A DNA stretch of 64,000 bases from Bradyrhizobium erythrophlei (GTDB lineage Bacteria; Pseudomonadota; Alphaproteobacteria; Rhizobiales; Xanthobacteraceae). Positions 20,576 to 28,910 of the stretch are shown here, in pieces. Position numbers and translations under genes: made by a program. How positions within the stretch are numbered: position 1 is the stretch's first letter; every line of letters starts with the position of its first letter. The notes below the pieces were generated by a model. It searched no databases. It saw only the letters and a program-made list of their open reading frames with translations, and was not told the DNA's origin. The stretch spans positions 248,001 through 312,000 of the forward strand of contig FSRD01000002.1 in assembly GCA_900129675.1 (NCBI GenBank), written 5' to 3'.

Positions 20576-20638
20576 GCATGATCTCCGCGCAAGCGTTTTG
20601 CGTTTGTCAAAAACCGCAATCCGCTTTCCGGATCATGC
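20576..20638. repeat. Intergenic repeat, family B (copy 2)
   Basis: Inverted ends GCATGATC and GATCATGC enclose CGCGCAAGCGTTTTGCGTTTG, which closely matches the start of the moaD-moaE copy. It lies just 3' of the cold-shock gene. Confidence 0.6.
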
Positions 20639-20644
20639 CCCGGC

Positions 20645-20860
20645 TCACGATGAAATTACCAGGTTGACCGCCTTGGGGCCTTTGCCCTTCTTGTCCGGTT
20701 CGACCTCGAACGTAATGCGCTGTCCTTCTGTCAGATCCTTCAATCCCGCCCGCTCCACGGCGGTGATGTGGACGAACACATCGCGGCCGCCGTCATCAGG
20801 CTTGATGAAGCCGTAGCCGCGTTCTCCATTGAAGAACTTGACCGTACCAGTCATGGCCAT
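20645..20860 (-). CDS. Cold-shock domain protein (CspA family)
   Basis: RNA/ssDNA-binding beta-barrel of 71 aa. RNP1 is KGYGFIKP-like (RGYGFIKPDD) and RNP2 is DVFVHITAV. The start MTGTVKFFN and the end PKAVNLV are standard for the family. It acts as an RNA chaperone. About 200 bp of non-coding DNA lie upstream, enough for the long 5' leader often seen in cold-shock genes, though no specific element was identified. Either Met-1 or Met-3 could be the initiator. Confidence 0.95.
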   Translation of the reverse strand: MAMTGTVKFFNGERGYGFIKPDDGGRDVFVHITAVERAGLKDLTEGQRITFEVEPDKKGKGPKAVNLVISS

Positions 20861-21120
20861 CGGGAAACTCCTCCCCGCACTTTTCCGCCGCTACGCAGAT
20901 ATCGCGTAGCGGCCGACCGGACATTCGCTGCCGGAAGCTTGGCCACCTGAGTCGATCGGATCACGCCACCGATCGGCCTGGATTTTTTTTGAGGCCTTGT
21001 CACTCCGCCGCAACCATTCGCGGAAGCGGAACGTAAAGCCAGTCCCAACGCGCTGAGCATAGTACGGTTTCGCGTAAATTGACTACGCCTCAATCGCAAT
21101 TTTCAACCCATTGGAGGTAC

Positions 21121-21981
21121 CTACGGTTTGGCGGTCTCGAGCCTGAAGCGGCCGGCGCCGCCCTGGCCAAGCGGCTTTTCCAGCTCGGGCAAAATGGTCT
21201 TCAACTCGCCCGCCAGCGTCCACGGCGGATTGACGATCAGGAGACCTGTGGAAGTGAGGGGCCCGCCGGGCTCCTGCGGCGCGACGCTGAATTCCAGCCG
21301 CAGGCATTTTCCGGCCGGCTTGCTGGTTTCAGCCACGCCGGCGACGTGGCGCGCAAGGCCGTCGGTGATGCGCCGGCTCTTGACCGGGTACCACAGCAGA
21401 TAGCTGCCGGTCGGCCATTTTTCGTAGGCCTCGGTGAAACCGTCGGCGAGCCGTTCGAATTCGTCCTTTTGCTCAAACGACGGATCGATCAGGACCAGGC
21501 CACGGCGCTCGTTGGGGGGGACGAAGGCCGGCAATGCGGTCCAGCCATCGAGATCGACCACCCGCGCCTGGGTGTCGCGGCGCAGCGCGCCGACCAATTG
21601 CTTGCGGGCATTCGGCTCGATTTCGCACGCAGTGAGGCGGTCCTGCGGCCGCAGCATCGCGCGCGCGATCAGCGGCGATCCGGGATAGGCCTTCAAGTCG
21701 GCTTTCGGATTGAAGGCCCGGACGATATCGAGATAGGGCGTAACCAGCGGCAGGGCCTTTTCGGAGAACCGCGCCTGCATCACCCGGGCGATGCCGGTCA
21801 GCCATTCGCCGCTGCGGCGCGCCTCATCGCCGCCGAGATCGTAGATCCCGGCGCCCGCATGGGTGTCGATGACGCGAAAGGCGGCCGGCTTTTCCTGCAG
21901 ATAGGTCAGGATACGCACCAGCACGATGTGCTTGATGACGTCTGCGAAGCCGCCGGCGTGGAAGGCGTGTCGGTAGTTCAT
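21121..21981 (-). CDS. rlmJ: 23S rRNA (adenine-2030-N6)-methyltransferase
   Basis: RlmJ-type rRNA methylase of 286 aa. The N-terminal MNYRHAFHAGGFADVIKH is diagnostic of the family, followed by VIDTHAGAGIYDL (SAM motif I) and the catalytic block VLIDPSFEQKDEF, which corresponds to the DPPY/F motif of N6-adenine methyltransferases. It ends with the usual LIVNPPWTL segment. It is apparently monocistronic; a palindromic repeat lies upstream at 22029. Confidence 0.95.
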   Translation of the reverse strand: MNYRHAFHAGGFADVIKHIVLVRILTYLQEKPAAFRVIDTHAGAGIYDLGGDEARRSGEWLTGIARVMQARFSEKALPLVTPYLDIVRAFNPKADLKAYPGSPLIARAMLRPQDRLTACEIEPNARKQLVGALRRDTQARVVDLDGWTALPAFVPPNERRGLVLIDPSFEQKDEFERLADGFTEAYEKWPTGSYLLWYPVKSRRITDGLARHVAGVAETSKPAGKCLRLEFSVAPQEPGGPLTSTGLLIVNPPWTLAGELKTILPELEKPLGQGGAGRFRLETAKP

Positions 21982-22028
21982 TTGGGGATCGGCTGACCAA
22001 TTTGGAGAAGACGTTAGCGTCTTCTACG

Positions 22029-22119
22029 CGTCATGGCCGGGCTTGTCCCGGCCATCCACGTCTTTGGCAGACGCGGCAAAGCAAGACGTGGATGCCCGGG
22101 TCAAGCCCGGGCATGACGA
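22029..22119. repeat. Intergenic palindromic repeat, family C (copy 1)
   Basis: Two hairpin arms face each other: CATGGCCGGGCTTGTCCCGG followed by CCATCCACGTC, and GACGTGGATGCCCGGGTCAA followed by GCCCGGGCATGACG. The copy at 30406 has the same plan, and one arm resembles the palindrome inside ileS at 5841. Confidence 0.75.
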
Positions 22120-22130
22120 TGGAGGGGATC

Positions 22131-22832
22131 TCAGCCGCCCCGCAGCGGCGGCATCAGTACCTGGTCGCGCCGGCAGGCGCGGCGGTCGATTTCCTCGCAG
22201 GCGCGAAATTGCAAATCCCGGTTCAGGCAAATCCGTACCTCGCTGAGGCGTTGGCGATTGCAGGTCACCGAGATCGCCGAACTGCTCAGTCCCGGATTGA
22301 CCTTGATGAAGGCCGCCTCGAGATCGTCGGGCGCAATCGTCTTGGGTTCCGACAATTGCAGGAATTCCTCGGGGATTTTCACCGCCGCGCGGGCTTTGCG
22401 GATGGTTTCGAAATAGGCCCGCGCGCCCAGTCCCGAACAGGTGCCGTGCTTGTCCCATTCGTTGAAGATCAGCCCGGGCGCCGGCATCAAATCCAGCATC
22501 GAGGTCATGATATTGCGCTCCAGCCGCGGCGAGGGCCGCTCGCAATATTCGGGAAAACCACGCTCATATTGCGGCCACAGGCCGTGCACCACGAAGGAGA
22601 AGGGCCGGCCGCCGCACTGCGCCTGCGAGCGCCCGCTATTGCCCCGTTCGGAGGCCTCCTCGCAGAACGACGGCGACCACGACAGCGACAGCACGTAGAA
22701 ATCGAATTCGCCGGGCGCGTTTTGCCGGCGGTCCTGGGCGGATGCCGTCCCGGCGAAGACGCCGACGAAGAGGACAAGAGAGAAGATGACAAGAGAAATG
22801 AGAAATCGCGAAATCATGGCCGGTCGGAACAT
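22131..22832 (-). CDS. Secreted ribonuclease T2 family protein
   Basis: Exported endoribonuclease of 233 aa. A signal peptide with hydrophobic core ISLVIFSLVLFVGVFAGTASA precedes the T2 fold. Both active-site blocks are intact: CAS1 is FVVHGLWPQ and CAS2 is EWDKHGTCSG, supplying the catalytic histidines. Cysteines are placed as in periplasmic RNase I. The start at 22832 is chosen because GGGGG precedes it and the signal peptide then has a normal N-region; the ATG five codons further in is an alternative. The substrate is presumably external or periplasmic RNA. Confidence 0.9.
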   Translation of the reverse strand: MFRPAMISRFLISLVIFSLVLFVGVFAGTASAQDRRQNAPGEFDFYVLSLSWSPSFCEEASERGNSGRSQAQCGGRPFSFVVHGLWPQYERGFPEYCERPSPRLERNIMTSMLDLMPAPGLIFNEWDKHGTCSGLGARAYFETIRKARAAVKIPEEFLQLSEPKTIAPDDLEAAFIKVNPGLSSSAISVTCNRQRLSEVRICLNRDLQFRACEEIDRRACRRDQVLMPPLRGG

Positions 22833-22956
22833 CACAGCACCCCCTACTCCACTGCCACCGAACCTAGCAGGGAACCGGAACATTTCAAGAACGAAATACC
22901 ACGGGCCCGAAAAACGATCGGGCCGGCCGCGTCTGTCGGCAGAATTCAGGCTGGAA

Positions 22957-23415
22957 TCAGGGCCGGGCGGACTTGCACCCGGGATTATAGGCCCAGTTGC
23001 GATCAAGTCCGGTGACGCACCATTCGACGCCCTGGCCGAAACCGGCAAAGCCACCGTCCTCGATGATCGAGTAATGCACCGTGCGCAGCTTGCCGTCGCT
23101 GGTCATGACGTCGGCGCTGCAATAACGGCGCGGAATATTGTCGGATTGCCAGGGCCGGAACGCGATTTCATGGATCCGGCCATAGGAGGTGATGGTCAGC
23201 GAGGAGTTCCAGAAGGTGCTTTCTTTCTCGTGGAATTGCGAGCTGATGGTCCCCAGCGCCTTCTCGCATTCCGCAACGCGCCCGTCATACTTCGGCCCGG
23301 ACAGCCAGAAATTCAGCTCCATCGGGTTGGCGGCCTCGGCCGCATGGCCGAAGGCCAGCAGCGCGAACGCAGCTCCAATGCCGAGTGTTTTCAGGGAGGT
23401 GAACAGGTTGCGCAT
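22957..23415 (-). CDS. Small exported protein of unknown function
   Basis: Protein of 152 aa with an N-terminal signal peptide (RNLFTSLKTLGIGAAFALLAFGHAAEA in plan, cleavage near AEA). The mature part has four cysteines spread over the chain (AECEKAL, RRYCSADV, VEWCVTG, NPGCKSA), consistent with disulfide bonds in the periplasm. No family was recognised. An upstream in-frame ATG at 23520 would put about 35 residues before the signal peptide and is rejected. The RNase T2 gene lies 124 bp downstream on the same strand. Confidence 0.72.
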   Translation of the reverse strand: MRNLFTSLKTLGIGAAFALLAFGHAAEAANPMELNFWLSGPKYDGRVAECEKALGTISSQFHEKESTFWNSSLTITSYGRIHEIAFRPWQSDNIPRRYCSADVMTSDGKLRTVHYSIIEDGGFAGFGQGVEWCVTGLDRNWAYNPGCKSARP

Positions 23416-23579
23416 GGGGAATCCGCCGATGATCCAACGGAGGGGACGGTGCCGTGAAGCCCGGAGAAGGTCAAGTGCAACGCGGCAACACCTGCGGAGA
23501 CTCCGCACGCCGGCCGCCACCCGTTCTTTTCACGGCCGCCGAGGGGCTTTAAGGTGCGGCGGAGCGAATGGAGTTAGCA

Positions 23580-23870
23580 ATGCGAATCATCACGGCCGCG
23601 AGCCTGGTTGCGATCTGCGGAATCTTGACGGGCGCGCCCGCGCGGGCCGACTGGGTGCCGCCGTTCAAGGGCAACGATACCGGCGGCATCATCGCCTTTT
23701 CGATGGCGACCCAGGCCGACGCCCGCCAGCTCGCGGTCGATCACTGCGCCTATTACGGCAAGGTGGTGAAATTCCTCGCGGTCGATCCGCATTACGGCGG
23801 CTACATTTCGTTCTCCTGCCGCTGGGTGCCCTATGGCGCCAATGCGCGGCCGCTACGCTCGCTCTACTGA
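23580..23870 (+). CDS. Small exported protein of unknown function
   Basis: A 96-aa protein. The signal peptide MRIITAASLVAICGILTGAP ends near ARA. The mature part (about 70 aa) contains an AxxHCAYYGK block and FSCRWVPYG with two cysteines, which could pair. GGAG lies 6 nt before the chosen ATG; an ATG four codons earlier lacks that spacing. It is short, conserved in style with other rhizobial exported proteins, and has no known function. Confidence 0.7.
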   Translation: MRIITAASLVAICGILTGAPARADWVPPFKGNDTGGIIAFSMATQADARQLAVDHCAYYGKVVKFLAVDPHYGGYISFSCRWVPYGANARPLRSLY

Positions 23871-23885
23871 GGCGCTTCGCCTGGA

Positions 23886-23951
23886 GCATGATCCGGACCC
23901 GGAGGGCCGCGTTAGCGCAACGTGAGAACCGGTTTTCCGAAAGGATCATGC
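23886..23951. repeat. Intergenic repeat, family B (copy 3)
   Basis: Inverted ends GCATGATCCGG and CCGAAAGGATCATGC enclose a GC-rich middle. It runs up to the start region of the DUF3617-like gene and could place a hairpin in its leader. Confidence 0.55.
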
Positions 23952-23980
23952 GCCAGAAAAATCGGCCGGGAGTGCGGGCC

Positions 23981-24532
23981 ATGACGCGGCAGCTTGTTTC
24001 GTTTGGTTCGGCCCTTGGCCTGCTGGTGCTGCTGTCGGCGGGTGATGCCCGTGCGGTAGACCTGCCGGTCCGCAAGGCCGGCCTGTGGGAAATGAAGGTG
24101 CTGCGCACGGGATCTCCGATGCCGGAAATGACGATGCAGCACTGCACCGACGAGACCACCGACAAGGACATGAGCACTGCGGCCTCGCCGATGGCGAAGG
24201 AGATGTGCTCCAAGCAGGATATCCGGAAGACCGCGACCGGCTATGCCAGCGATTCGGTCTGCGGCATCGCCGGCATGTCGATCACCTCGCATTCCGAAAT
24301 CATCGGCGACTTCAATTCCGCCTATACCGTGAGGTCGACCTCGCACAGCGAGGGCGGCGCCGCCGGCACGAGCCACTCAACGACGTCGATCGAGGCGAAG
24401 TGGCTGGGCGCCTGCAAGGCCGGCCAGAAGCCTGGCGATATCGTGATGCCCGGCGGCCTCAAGATGAACGTCAAGGATATGGAAAAGCTGAAGGCCATGA
24501 TGCCGAAGCAGATGCCGCAGCTGCCGAAGTAG
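23981..24532 (+). CDS. DUF3617 family exported protein
   Basis: Protein of 183 aa. After a signal peptide (hydrophobic core SALGLLVLLSAGDARA) it begins with KAGLWEMKV and MTMQHCTDE, the typical DUF3617 opening, and continues with MCSKQDIRKTATGYASDSVC. Conserved cysteines are at the CTD, MCS and VCG positions, and the lysine/methionine-rich tail (KLKAMMPKQMPQ) is also typical. The family is periplasmic and of unknown function. An upstream ATG at 23948 lies in the family B repeat and is a possible alternative start. Confidence 0.82.
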   Translation: MTRQLVSFGSALGLLVLLSAGDARAVDLPVRKAGLWEMKVLRTGSPMPEMTMQHCTDETTDKDMSTAASPMAKEMCSKQDIRKTATGYASDSVCGIAGMSITSHSEIIGDFNSAYTVRSTSHSEGGAAGTSHSTTSIEAKWLGACKAGQKPGDIVMPGGLKMNVKDMEKLKAMMPKQMPQLPK

Positions 24533-24609
24533 CCGTCGGTTCACGTGTACGGGCCTCATGGTTCTCAAGGCGAAGCATCGTCCGGAAAGGCTGTGAAGTT
24601 ATCTCGGAC

Positions 24610-24654
24610 CTCATCCTGAGGAGCGGCGCCTTCGCCGCGTCTCGAACGATGAGG
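24610..24654. repeat. Intergenic palindromic repeat, family H (copy 2, short)
   Basis: CTCATCCTGAGGAGCGGCGCC and GCCGCGTCTCGAACGATGAGG form an imperfect hairpin between convergent genes. The CATCCTGAGG start is shared with 31331-31463. Confidence 0.55.
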
Positions 24655-24674
24655 CCACCGAGCTGCAAATCGAT

Positions 24675-26060
24675 TTACACCGGTATCCGCACCGCCGCCC
24701 GCAAGCCGCCCATCGGGCTATCGCCGAGCATGATGTCGCCGCCATGCGAGCGCGCGATGTCGCGGGCGATCGCAAGCCCTAGGCCGGTGCCGCCCTCGTC
24801 CTGGTTGCGGGCATCATCGAGCCGCAGGAACGGCTTGAACACTTCCTCGCGCATGTCCGCCGGAATGCCCGGTCCGTCGTCGTCGATCGTCACCGTCAGG
24901 TAACGGTGGTCGCGCAGGCCGGTGATTGAAATCGAGTTGGCATGCCTTGCAGCATTGGAGACGAGATTGGCAAGGCAGCGCTTGAACGAGGCCGGCTTCA
25001 CCGTCACCACCGGCAGGCCGCGGAACGCCACCGTCGCGGTGTGGCCATTGCGCTCGGCGTCGCTGCGCAATTCTTCCAGCGCCAGCGTCATGTCGGTCGG
25101 CTGCGCGATCTCGCCGCTGTCGCCGCGCGCAAACGCGAGATAGTCCTCGAGCATGCCGGACATCTCGTCGACATCCCGGCGCATGCCGTCGACCTCGGGA
25201 CTGTCACCGATCAGGACGAGTTCGAGCTTGAAGCGGGTCAGGATGGTGCGCAAATCGTGGCTGACGCCGGCCAGCATCGCGGTGCGCTGCTCGATCGAGC
25301 GCTCGATGCGCGCTTTCATTTCCAGGAATGCCTGCGCCGCGCGGCGCACTTCGCGCGCGCCGCGGGGCCGGAAGTTCGGCGCCTCGCGGCCCTTGCCGAA
25401 ACTTTCGGCGGCATCGGCCAGCCGCAGGATCGGCTTGATCTGGTTGCGCAGGAACAGCACCGAGACGATCAGGAGGATCGAGGAAGTGCCCAGCATCCAG
25501 AAGATGAAGATCTCCGAATTCGAGGCATAGGCGGAGCTGCGCTGCGCGAACACCCGCATCACGGCATCGTCGAGCTGGATCCGGATTTCGACCAGATTGG
25601 AATTGCCGACGGTATCGATCCAGAACGGCCTGCCGATCTGGCGGCCGAGCTGCACCGACAGCGTCTGGTCGAGCAGCGAGAAGAACGGTTTCGGGCCGGG
25701 TGGCGGCAGGTCGCCGACCGGGAGAAAATCGACCACCAGCTGCATCCGCTGCGCGATGCGGCGCAACTGCGCGCGGTCCTTGTCCTGCGGGTAACCCTTG
25801 TAGACGTCGATAAGGCTGGCGACGTCGTGCACCACCGCGGCCGACAGCCGCCGCGTCACCGTGTTCCAGTGCCGCTCCATGAACACGAACGCCACCACCG
25901 TCTGCAGGATCACCATCGGCACGATCATGATCAGCAGTGCCCGGGCATAGAGCCCCGACGGCATCCAGCCCTTGAACGCGTTGCCCATCCAGCCATTGAC
26001 CGCGGAGACGCGCTGCGACGCGTTGCGGATCAGGGTCAGGCCGGTGTCGAGCGTGCTCAT
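24675..26060 (-). CDS. EnvZ-like sensor histidine kinase
   Basis: Inner-membrane kinase of 461 aa. Domain order: transmembrane helix (about 38-60), periplasmic segment of about 130 residues, second transmembrane helix (FWMLGTSSILLIVSVLFL), HAMP-like linker, and dimerisation domain with the phospho-acceptor histidine in AGVSHDLRTILTRF. The HATPase follows, with its N-box (NLVSNAARHA), DDDGPGIP and GGTGLGLAIARD. The usual H-box proline is replaced by isoleucine (RTIL), a mild change. It lies 10 bp downstream of an OmpR-type regulator, its probable partner. The stimulus is unknown. Confidence 0.93.
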   Translation of the reverse strand: MSTLDTGLTLIRNASQRVSAVNGWMGNAFKGWMPSGLYARALLIMIVPMVILQTVVAFVFMERHWNTVTRRLSAAVVHDVASLIDVYKGYPQDKDRAQLRRIAQRMQLVVDFLPVGDLPPPGPKPFFSLLDQTLSVQLGRQIGRPFWIDTVGNSNLVEIRIQLDDAVMRVFAQRSSAYASNSEIFIFWMLGTSSILLIVSVLFLRNQIKPILRLADAAESFGKGREAPNFRPRGAREVRRAAQAFLEMKARIERSIEQRTAMLAGVSHDLRTILTRFKLELVLIGDSPEVDGMRRDVDEMSGMLEDYLAFARGDSGEIAQPTDMTLALEELRSDAERNGHTATVAFRGLPVVTVKPASFKRCLANLVSNAARHANSISITGLRDHRYLTVTIDDDGPGIPADMREEVFKPFLRLDDARNQDEGGTGLGLAIARDIARSHGGDIMLGDSPMGGLRAAVRIPV

Positions 26061-26070
26061 GCTGGTCTGC

Positions 26071-26811
26071 TCAGGGGGACGCGACCAGGCGATAGCCGAT
26101 GCCGCGCACCGCCTGCAGGAACAATGGATTGGCGGGATCTTTCTCGATCTTGCGCCGCAGACGGTTGATCTGCACGTCGACGGCGCGCTCGTTGACGGTG
26201 CCGCCGCCCGTCAGCGCGGCGCGCGGCACAGTGTCGCCGGGGACCGCCGCAAGAATGCGCAGCATTTCGCGCTCGCGGTCGGTCAGGTGAATGATCTCCT
26301 CGCTTTGGCGCAGTTCGCCGCGTTCGAGATGAAAAACGTAGGGACCGAACGCGACCTGCTCCAGCGTCTCCACCGGCGGCGGCGCGGTGCGCTTTAGAAT
26401 ATTGCCGATCCGCAACACCAGTTCGCGCGGCTCGAACGGCTTGGCGACGTAGTCGTCGGCGCCGATCTGCAGGCCCTCGATGCGGGCTTCGGCCTCGTGG
26501 CGCGCGGTCAGCATGATGATCGGCACCGAAGACGAGGCGCGGATGAAGCGCGCGAGATCGAACCCGGTCTCGCCGGGCATCATCACGTCGAGGATCAGCA
26601 GATCGAAATGCAGGCCGAGCAGTTTTGCGCGCGCGTCGTTGGCACTTGCGGCCGTGGTGACGCGATAGCCTTCGCCGGAGAGAAAGCGCGACAACAGGTC
26701 GCGGATGCGGCGGTCGTCGTCGACCAGCAGCAGATGCGGGGCGTCGTCGGCCGGCTGCAGCGGCGCCCCCGCCGTTGTTGCGGCGTTTGTCAGCCCCTGG
26801 GCCACGATCAC
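26071..26811 (-). CDS. OmpR-family response regulator
   Basis: Transcription factor of 246 aa: an N-terminal receiver (acidic pair in LLVDDDRRIRD, phospho-acceptor Asp in LLILDVMMPGETG, switch Thr in IIMLTAR, Lys in VAKPFEP) joined to a C-terminal winged-helix domain (DREREMLRILAA, VDVQINRLRRKIE). Translation appears to begin at GTG, overlapping the stop of the MarR-type gene as GTGA, so the MarR regulator, this regulator and the kinase form one operon. The target genes are not evident. Confidence 0.93.
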   Translation of the reverse strand: MIVAQGLTNAATTAGAPLQPADDAPHLLLVDDDRRIRDLLSRFLSGEGYRVTTAASANDARAKLLGLHFDLLILDVMMPGETGFDLARFIRASSSVPIIMLTARHEAEARIEGLQIGADDYVAKPFEPRELVLRIGNILKRTAPPPVETLEQVAFGPYVFHLERGELRQSEEIIHLTDREREMLRILAAVPGDTVPRAALTGGGTVNERAVDVQINRLRRKIEKDPANPLFLQAVRGIGYRLVASP

Positions 26812-27356
26812 TCCCTTGGTTTCTTGCTGCCGCTGCCGAAGATCGTTTCCAGCACCTTGTCGGGATCGTCGCGATCGATCATCGCGCGCAGGAACTGGCG
26901 CACGGTTTCCACGCCGGCCGGATCGATATCGGCGACGGCCCGGTTGATTCGGTCGGTCTGCAGGCCGGCGAGCTTGCCGACCAACGCCTCACCTTTCGCC
27001 GTGGCGTAAAGAAGGCGCTGCCGCCGGTCGTTGTTGCCGGTCTTCTGCACGATATAGCCTTCATCGAGCAGTTGCTTGAGCACCCGGCCGAGCGACTGCT
27101 TGGTGATGCGCAGCACGTCGAGGAGATCGGCGACCTTCAGGCCGGGATAGCGATGAACGAAATGCATCACCCGGTGATGGGCGCGGCCGAAGCCGAAAGC
27201 CTCCAGCTCATGGTCGGCGTCGCCGACAAAATCCCGGTAGGCGAAGAACAACAGCTCGATGATGTCCCAGCGCAGGTCGCGGGAATGCGCGCCAGCCCCC
27301 TCCACACCCTTCGAATCGGGTGCTCCGGCCGGGCCTGAGAAATTTATGTCAGTCAT
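26808..27356 (-). CDS. MarR-family transcriptional regulator
   Basis: Winged-helix regulator of 182 aa. The core is a LKVADLLDVLRITKQSLGRVL recognition helix region followed by the wing KTGNNDRRQRLLYATAKGEA. It is the first gene of an operon with the OmpR-type regulator and the histidine kinase, an arrangement retained in related Bradyrhizobium. ATG at 27356 is preferred; a further ATG at 27398 would add 14 residues. It faces ilvE across about 330 bp, so the interval holds divergent promoters. The ligand and regulated genes are unknown; local autoregulation is likely for this family. Confidence 0.9.
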   Translation of the reverse strand: MTDINFSGPAGAPDSKGVEGAGAHSRDLRWDIIELLFFAYRDFVGDADHELEAFGFGRAHHRVMHFVHRYPGLKVADLLDVLRITKQSLGRVLKQLLDEGYIVQKTGNNDRRQRLLYATAKGEALVGKLAGLQTDRINRAVADIDPAGVETVRQFLRAMIDRDDPDKVLETIFGSGSKKPRE

Positions 27357-27685
27357 GTTGACATATCTTGGGTTCAATGTTACAAAACTATCAATCACGA
27401 CGAAATATTAGATCGTTTCGACCGTGATGACATCTAAGGCGGCCGGAAAGAGCCAGCAATGGCGGTTTGGCCAGCGAATTTGACTACCGTGCGATTGTCG
27501 AGCGGCATTTCGACAAACATACTGGACTTCGGCATTCCGCAAAAGCATGTCGTCTGCGACCTGTTGACGATGGAAGCCGGCCGCAAGGCTGGTGGTGGCG
27601 AAGTCCAGACCAATTAAGCCGGCAGGCCCGGAGCGACAGGCCGGCGCCAGCAATCGCGCCGGTTTCGACAGCGGAAAGCAAGAAA

Positions 27686-28762
27686 ATGAGTTTGAACTTC
27701 GAAATCCAGCCTGCGGCGAATCCGACTCCTGACAAAGAGCGCGCGGCACGGCTCGTGGACCCGGGCTTCGGCCGGATTTTCACCGATCACATGGCTGTGG
27801 TCCGCTACAATCAGACGAAGGGCTGGCATGGCGCGCGCGTCGAATCCCGCGCGAATTTCCCGCTCGATCCGGCCACAGCCGTTCTGCACTACGCTCAGGA
27901 GATTTTCGAAGGCCTCAAGGCCTACAGGCGCGACAACGGCGTGAACCTGTTCCGCCCCGACGCCAATGCCCGGCGTTTCCACAATTCGGCTGAGCGCATG
28001 GCCATGGCGCCGCTGCCCGAGGCTGTGTTCATCGAAGCAGTCGAGCAGCTCGTGCGCATCGACCGCGCCTGGATACCAGGCGGCGAGGGCAGTCTGTATT
28101 TGCGGCCTTTCATGATCGCGAGCGAGGTCTTCCTCGGCGTGAAGCCATCAGCGGAATACATCTTCGCCGTCATCGCCTCGCCGGTCGGGTCCTATTTCAA
28201 GGGCGGACCTGCGCCGGTGTCGATCTGGGTGTCGGAGAACTACACGCGCGCCGCGATCGGCGGCACCGGCGCCGTCAAATGCGGCGGCAATTACGCCGCG
28301 AGCCTGCGCGCGCAGGCCGAGGCCATCGATCACGGCTGCGACCAGGTCGTTTTCCTCGATGCGGTCGAGCGCCGCTACATCGAGGAACTCGGCGGCATGA
28401 ACGTCTTCTTCGTGTTCGACGACGGTTCGCTGCTGACGCCGCCGCTCGGCACGATCCTGCCGGGCATCACCCGCGATTCGATCATCGCGCTCGCAAGGGA
28501 TTCCGGCACCCGCGTGCGCGAGGAGGCCTACACGATCGACCAGTGGCGCACGGATGCCGCCAGCGGAAAGCTGAAAGAGGCCTTTGCCTGCGGCACCGCG
28601 GCCGTCATCTCGCCGATCGGCAAGGTGTGTTCGGCGAGCGGCGATTTTCTCATCAGCGGGGGTGCTGCCGGCCCCGTCGCCATGGGGATGCGCAAGAAGC
28701 TGGTCGACATCCAGTACGGCCGCGCGGCGGACCCGCACGACTGGATCAGAAAGGTTTTGTGA
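27686..28762 (+). CDS. ilvE: Branched-chain amino acid aminotransferase
   Basis: PLP-dependent fold-type IV transaminase of 358 aa that interconverts leucine, isoleucine and valine with their 2-oxo acids. Family blocks visible: YAQEIFEGLKAYR, SLYLRPFMIA, the PLP lysine in GAVKCGGNYAASL, LDAVERRYIEELGGMN and GTAAVISPIG. It matches the longer (about 360 aa) BCAT type. The ATG is preceded by GGAAAGCAAGAAA. The reading frame stays open for 219 bp upstream, but the peptide there is unlike the family. Confidence 0.95.
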   Translation: MSLNFEIQPAANPTPDKERAARLVDPGFGRIFTDHMAVVRYNQTKGWHGARVESRANFPLDPATAVLHYAQEIFEGLKAYRRDNGVNLFRPDANARRFHNSAERMAMAPLPEAVFIEAVEQLVRIDRAWIPGGEGSLYLRPFMIASEVFLGVKPSAEYIFAVIASPVGSYFKGGPAPVSIWVSENYTRAAIGGTGAVKCGGNYAASLRAQAEAIDHGCDQVVFLDAVERRYIEELGGMNVFFVFDDGSLLTPPLGTILPGITRDSIIALARDSGTRVREEAYTIDQWRTDAASGKLKEAFACGTAAVISPIGKVCSASGDFLISGGAAGPVAMGMRKKLVDIQYGRAADPHDWIRKVL

Positions 28763-28771
28763 CCGAAGCAC

Positions 28772-28854
28772 CGTCATTCCGGGATGGTCCGCAGGACCAG
28801 ACCCGGAATCTCGAGATTCCGGGTTCGCGTCTTCGACGCGCCCCGGAATGACGA
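28772..28854. repeat. Intergenic palindromic repeat, family D
   Basis: CGTCATTCCGGG at the left and CCCCGGAATGACG at the right face each other around a middle hairpin (CCCGGAATCTCGAGATTCCGGG in plan). It lies between ilvE and hisS. Confidence 0.7.
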
Positions 28855-28910
28855 CGTACTAATGGACAGCCCCGGTTGCCGCGCCGCGCCTCGGCTGGTA
28901 CCACCCGCCC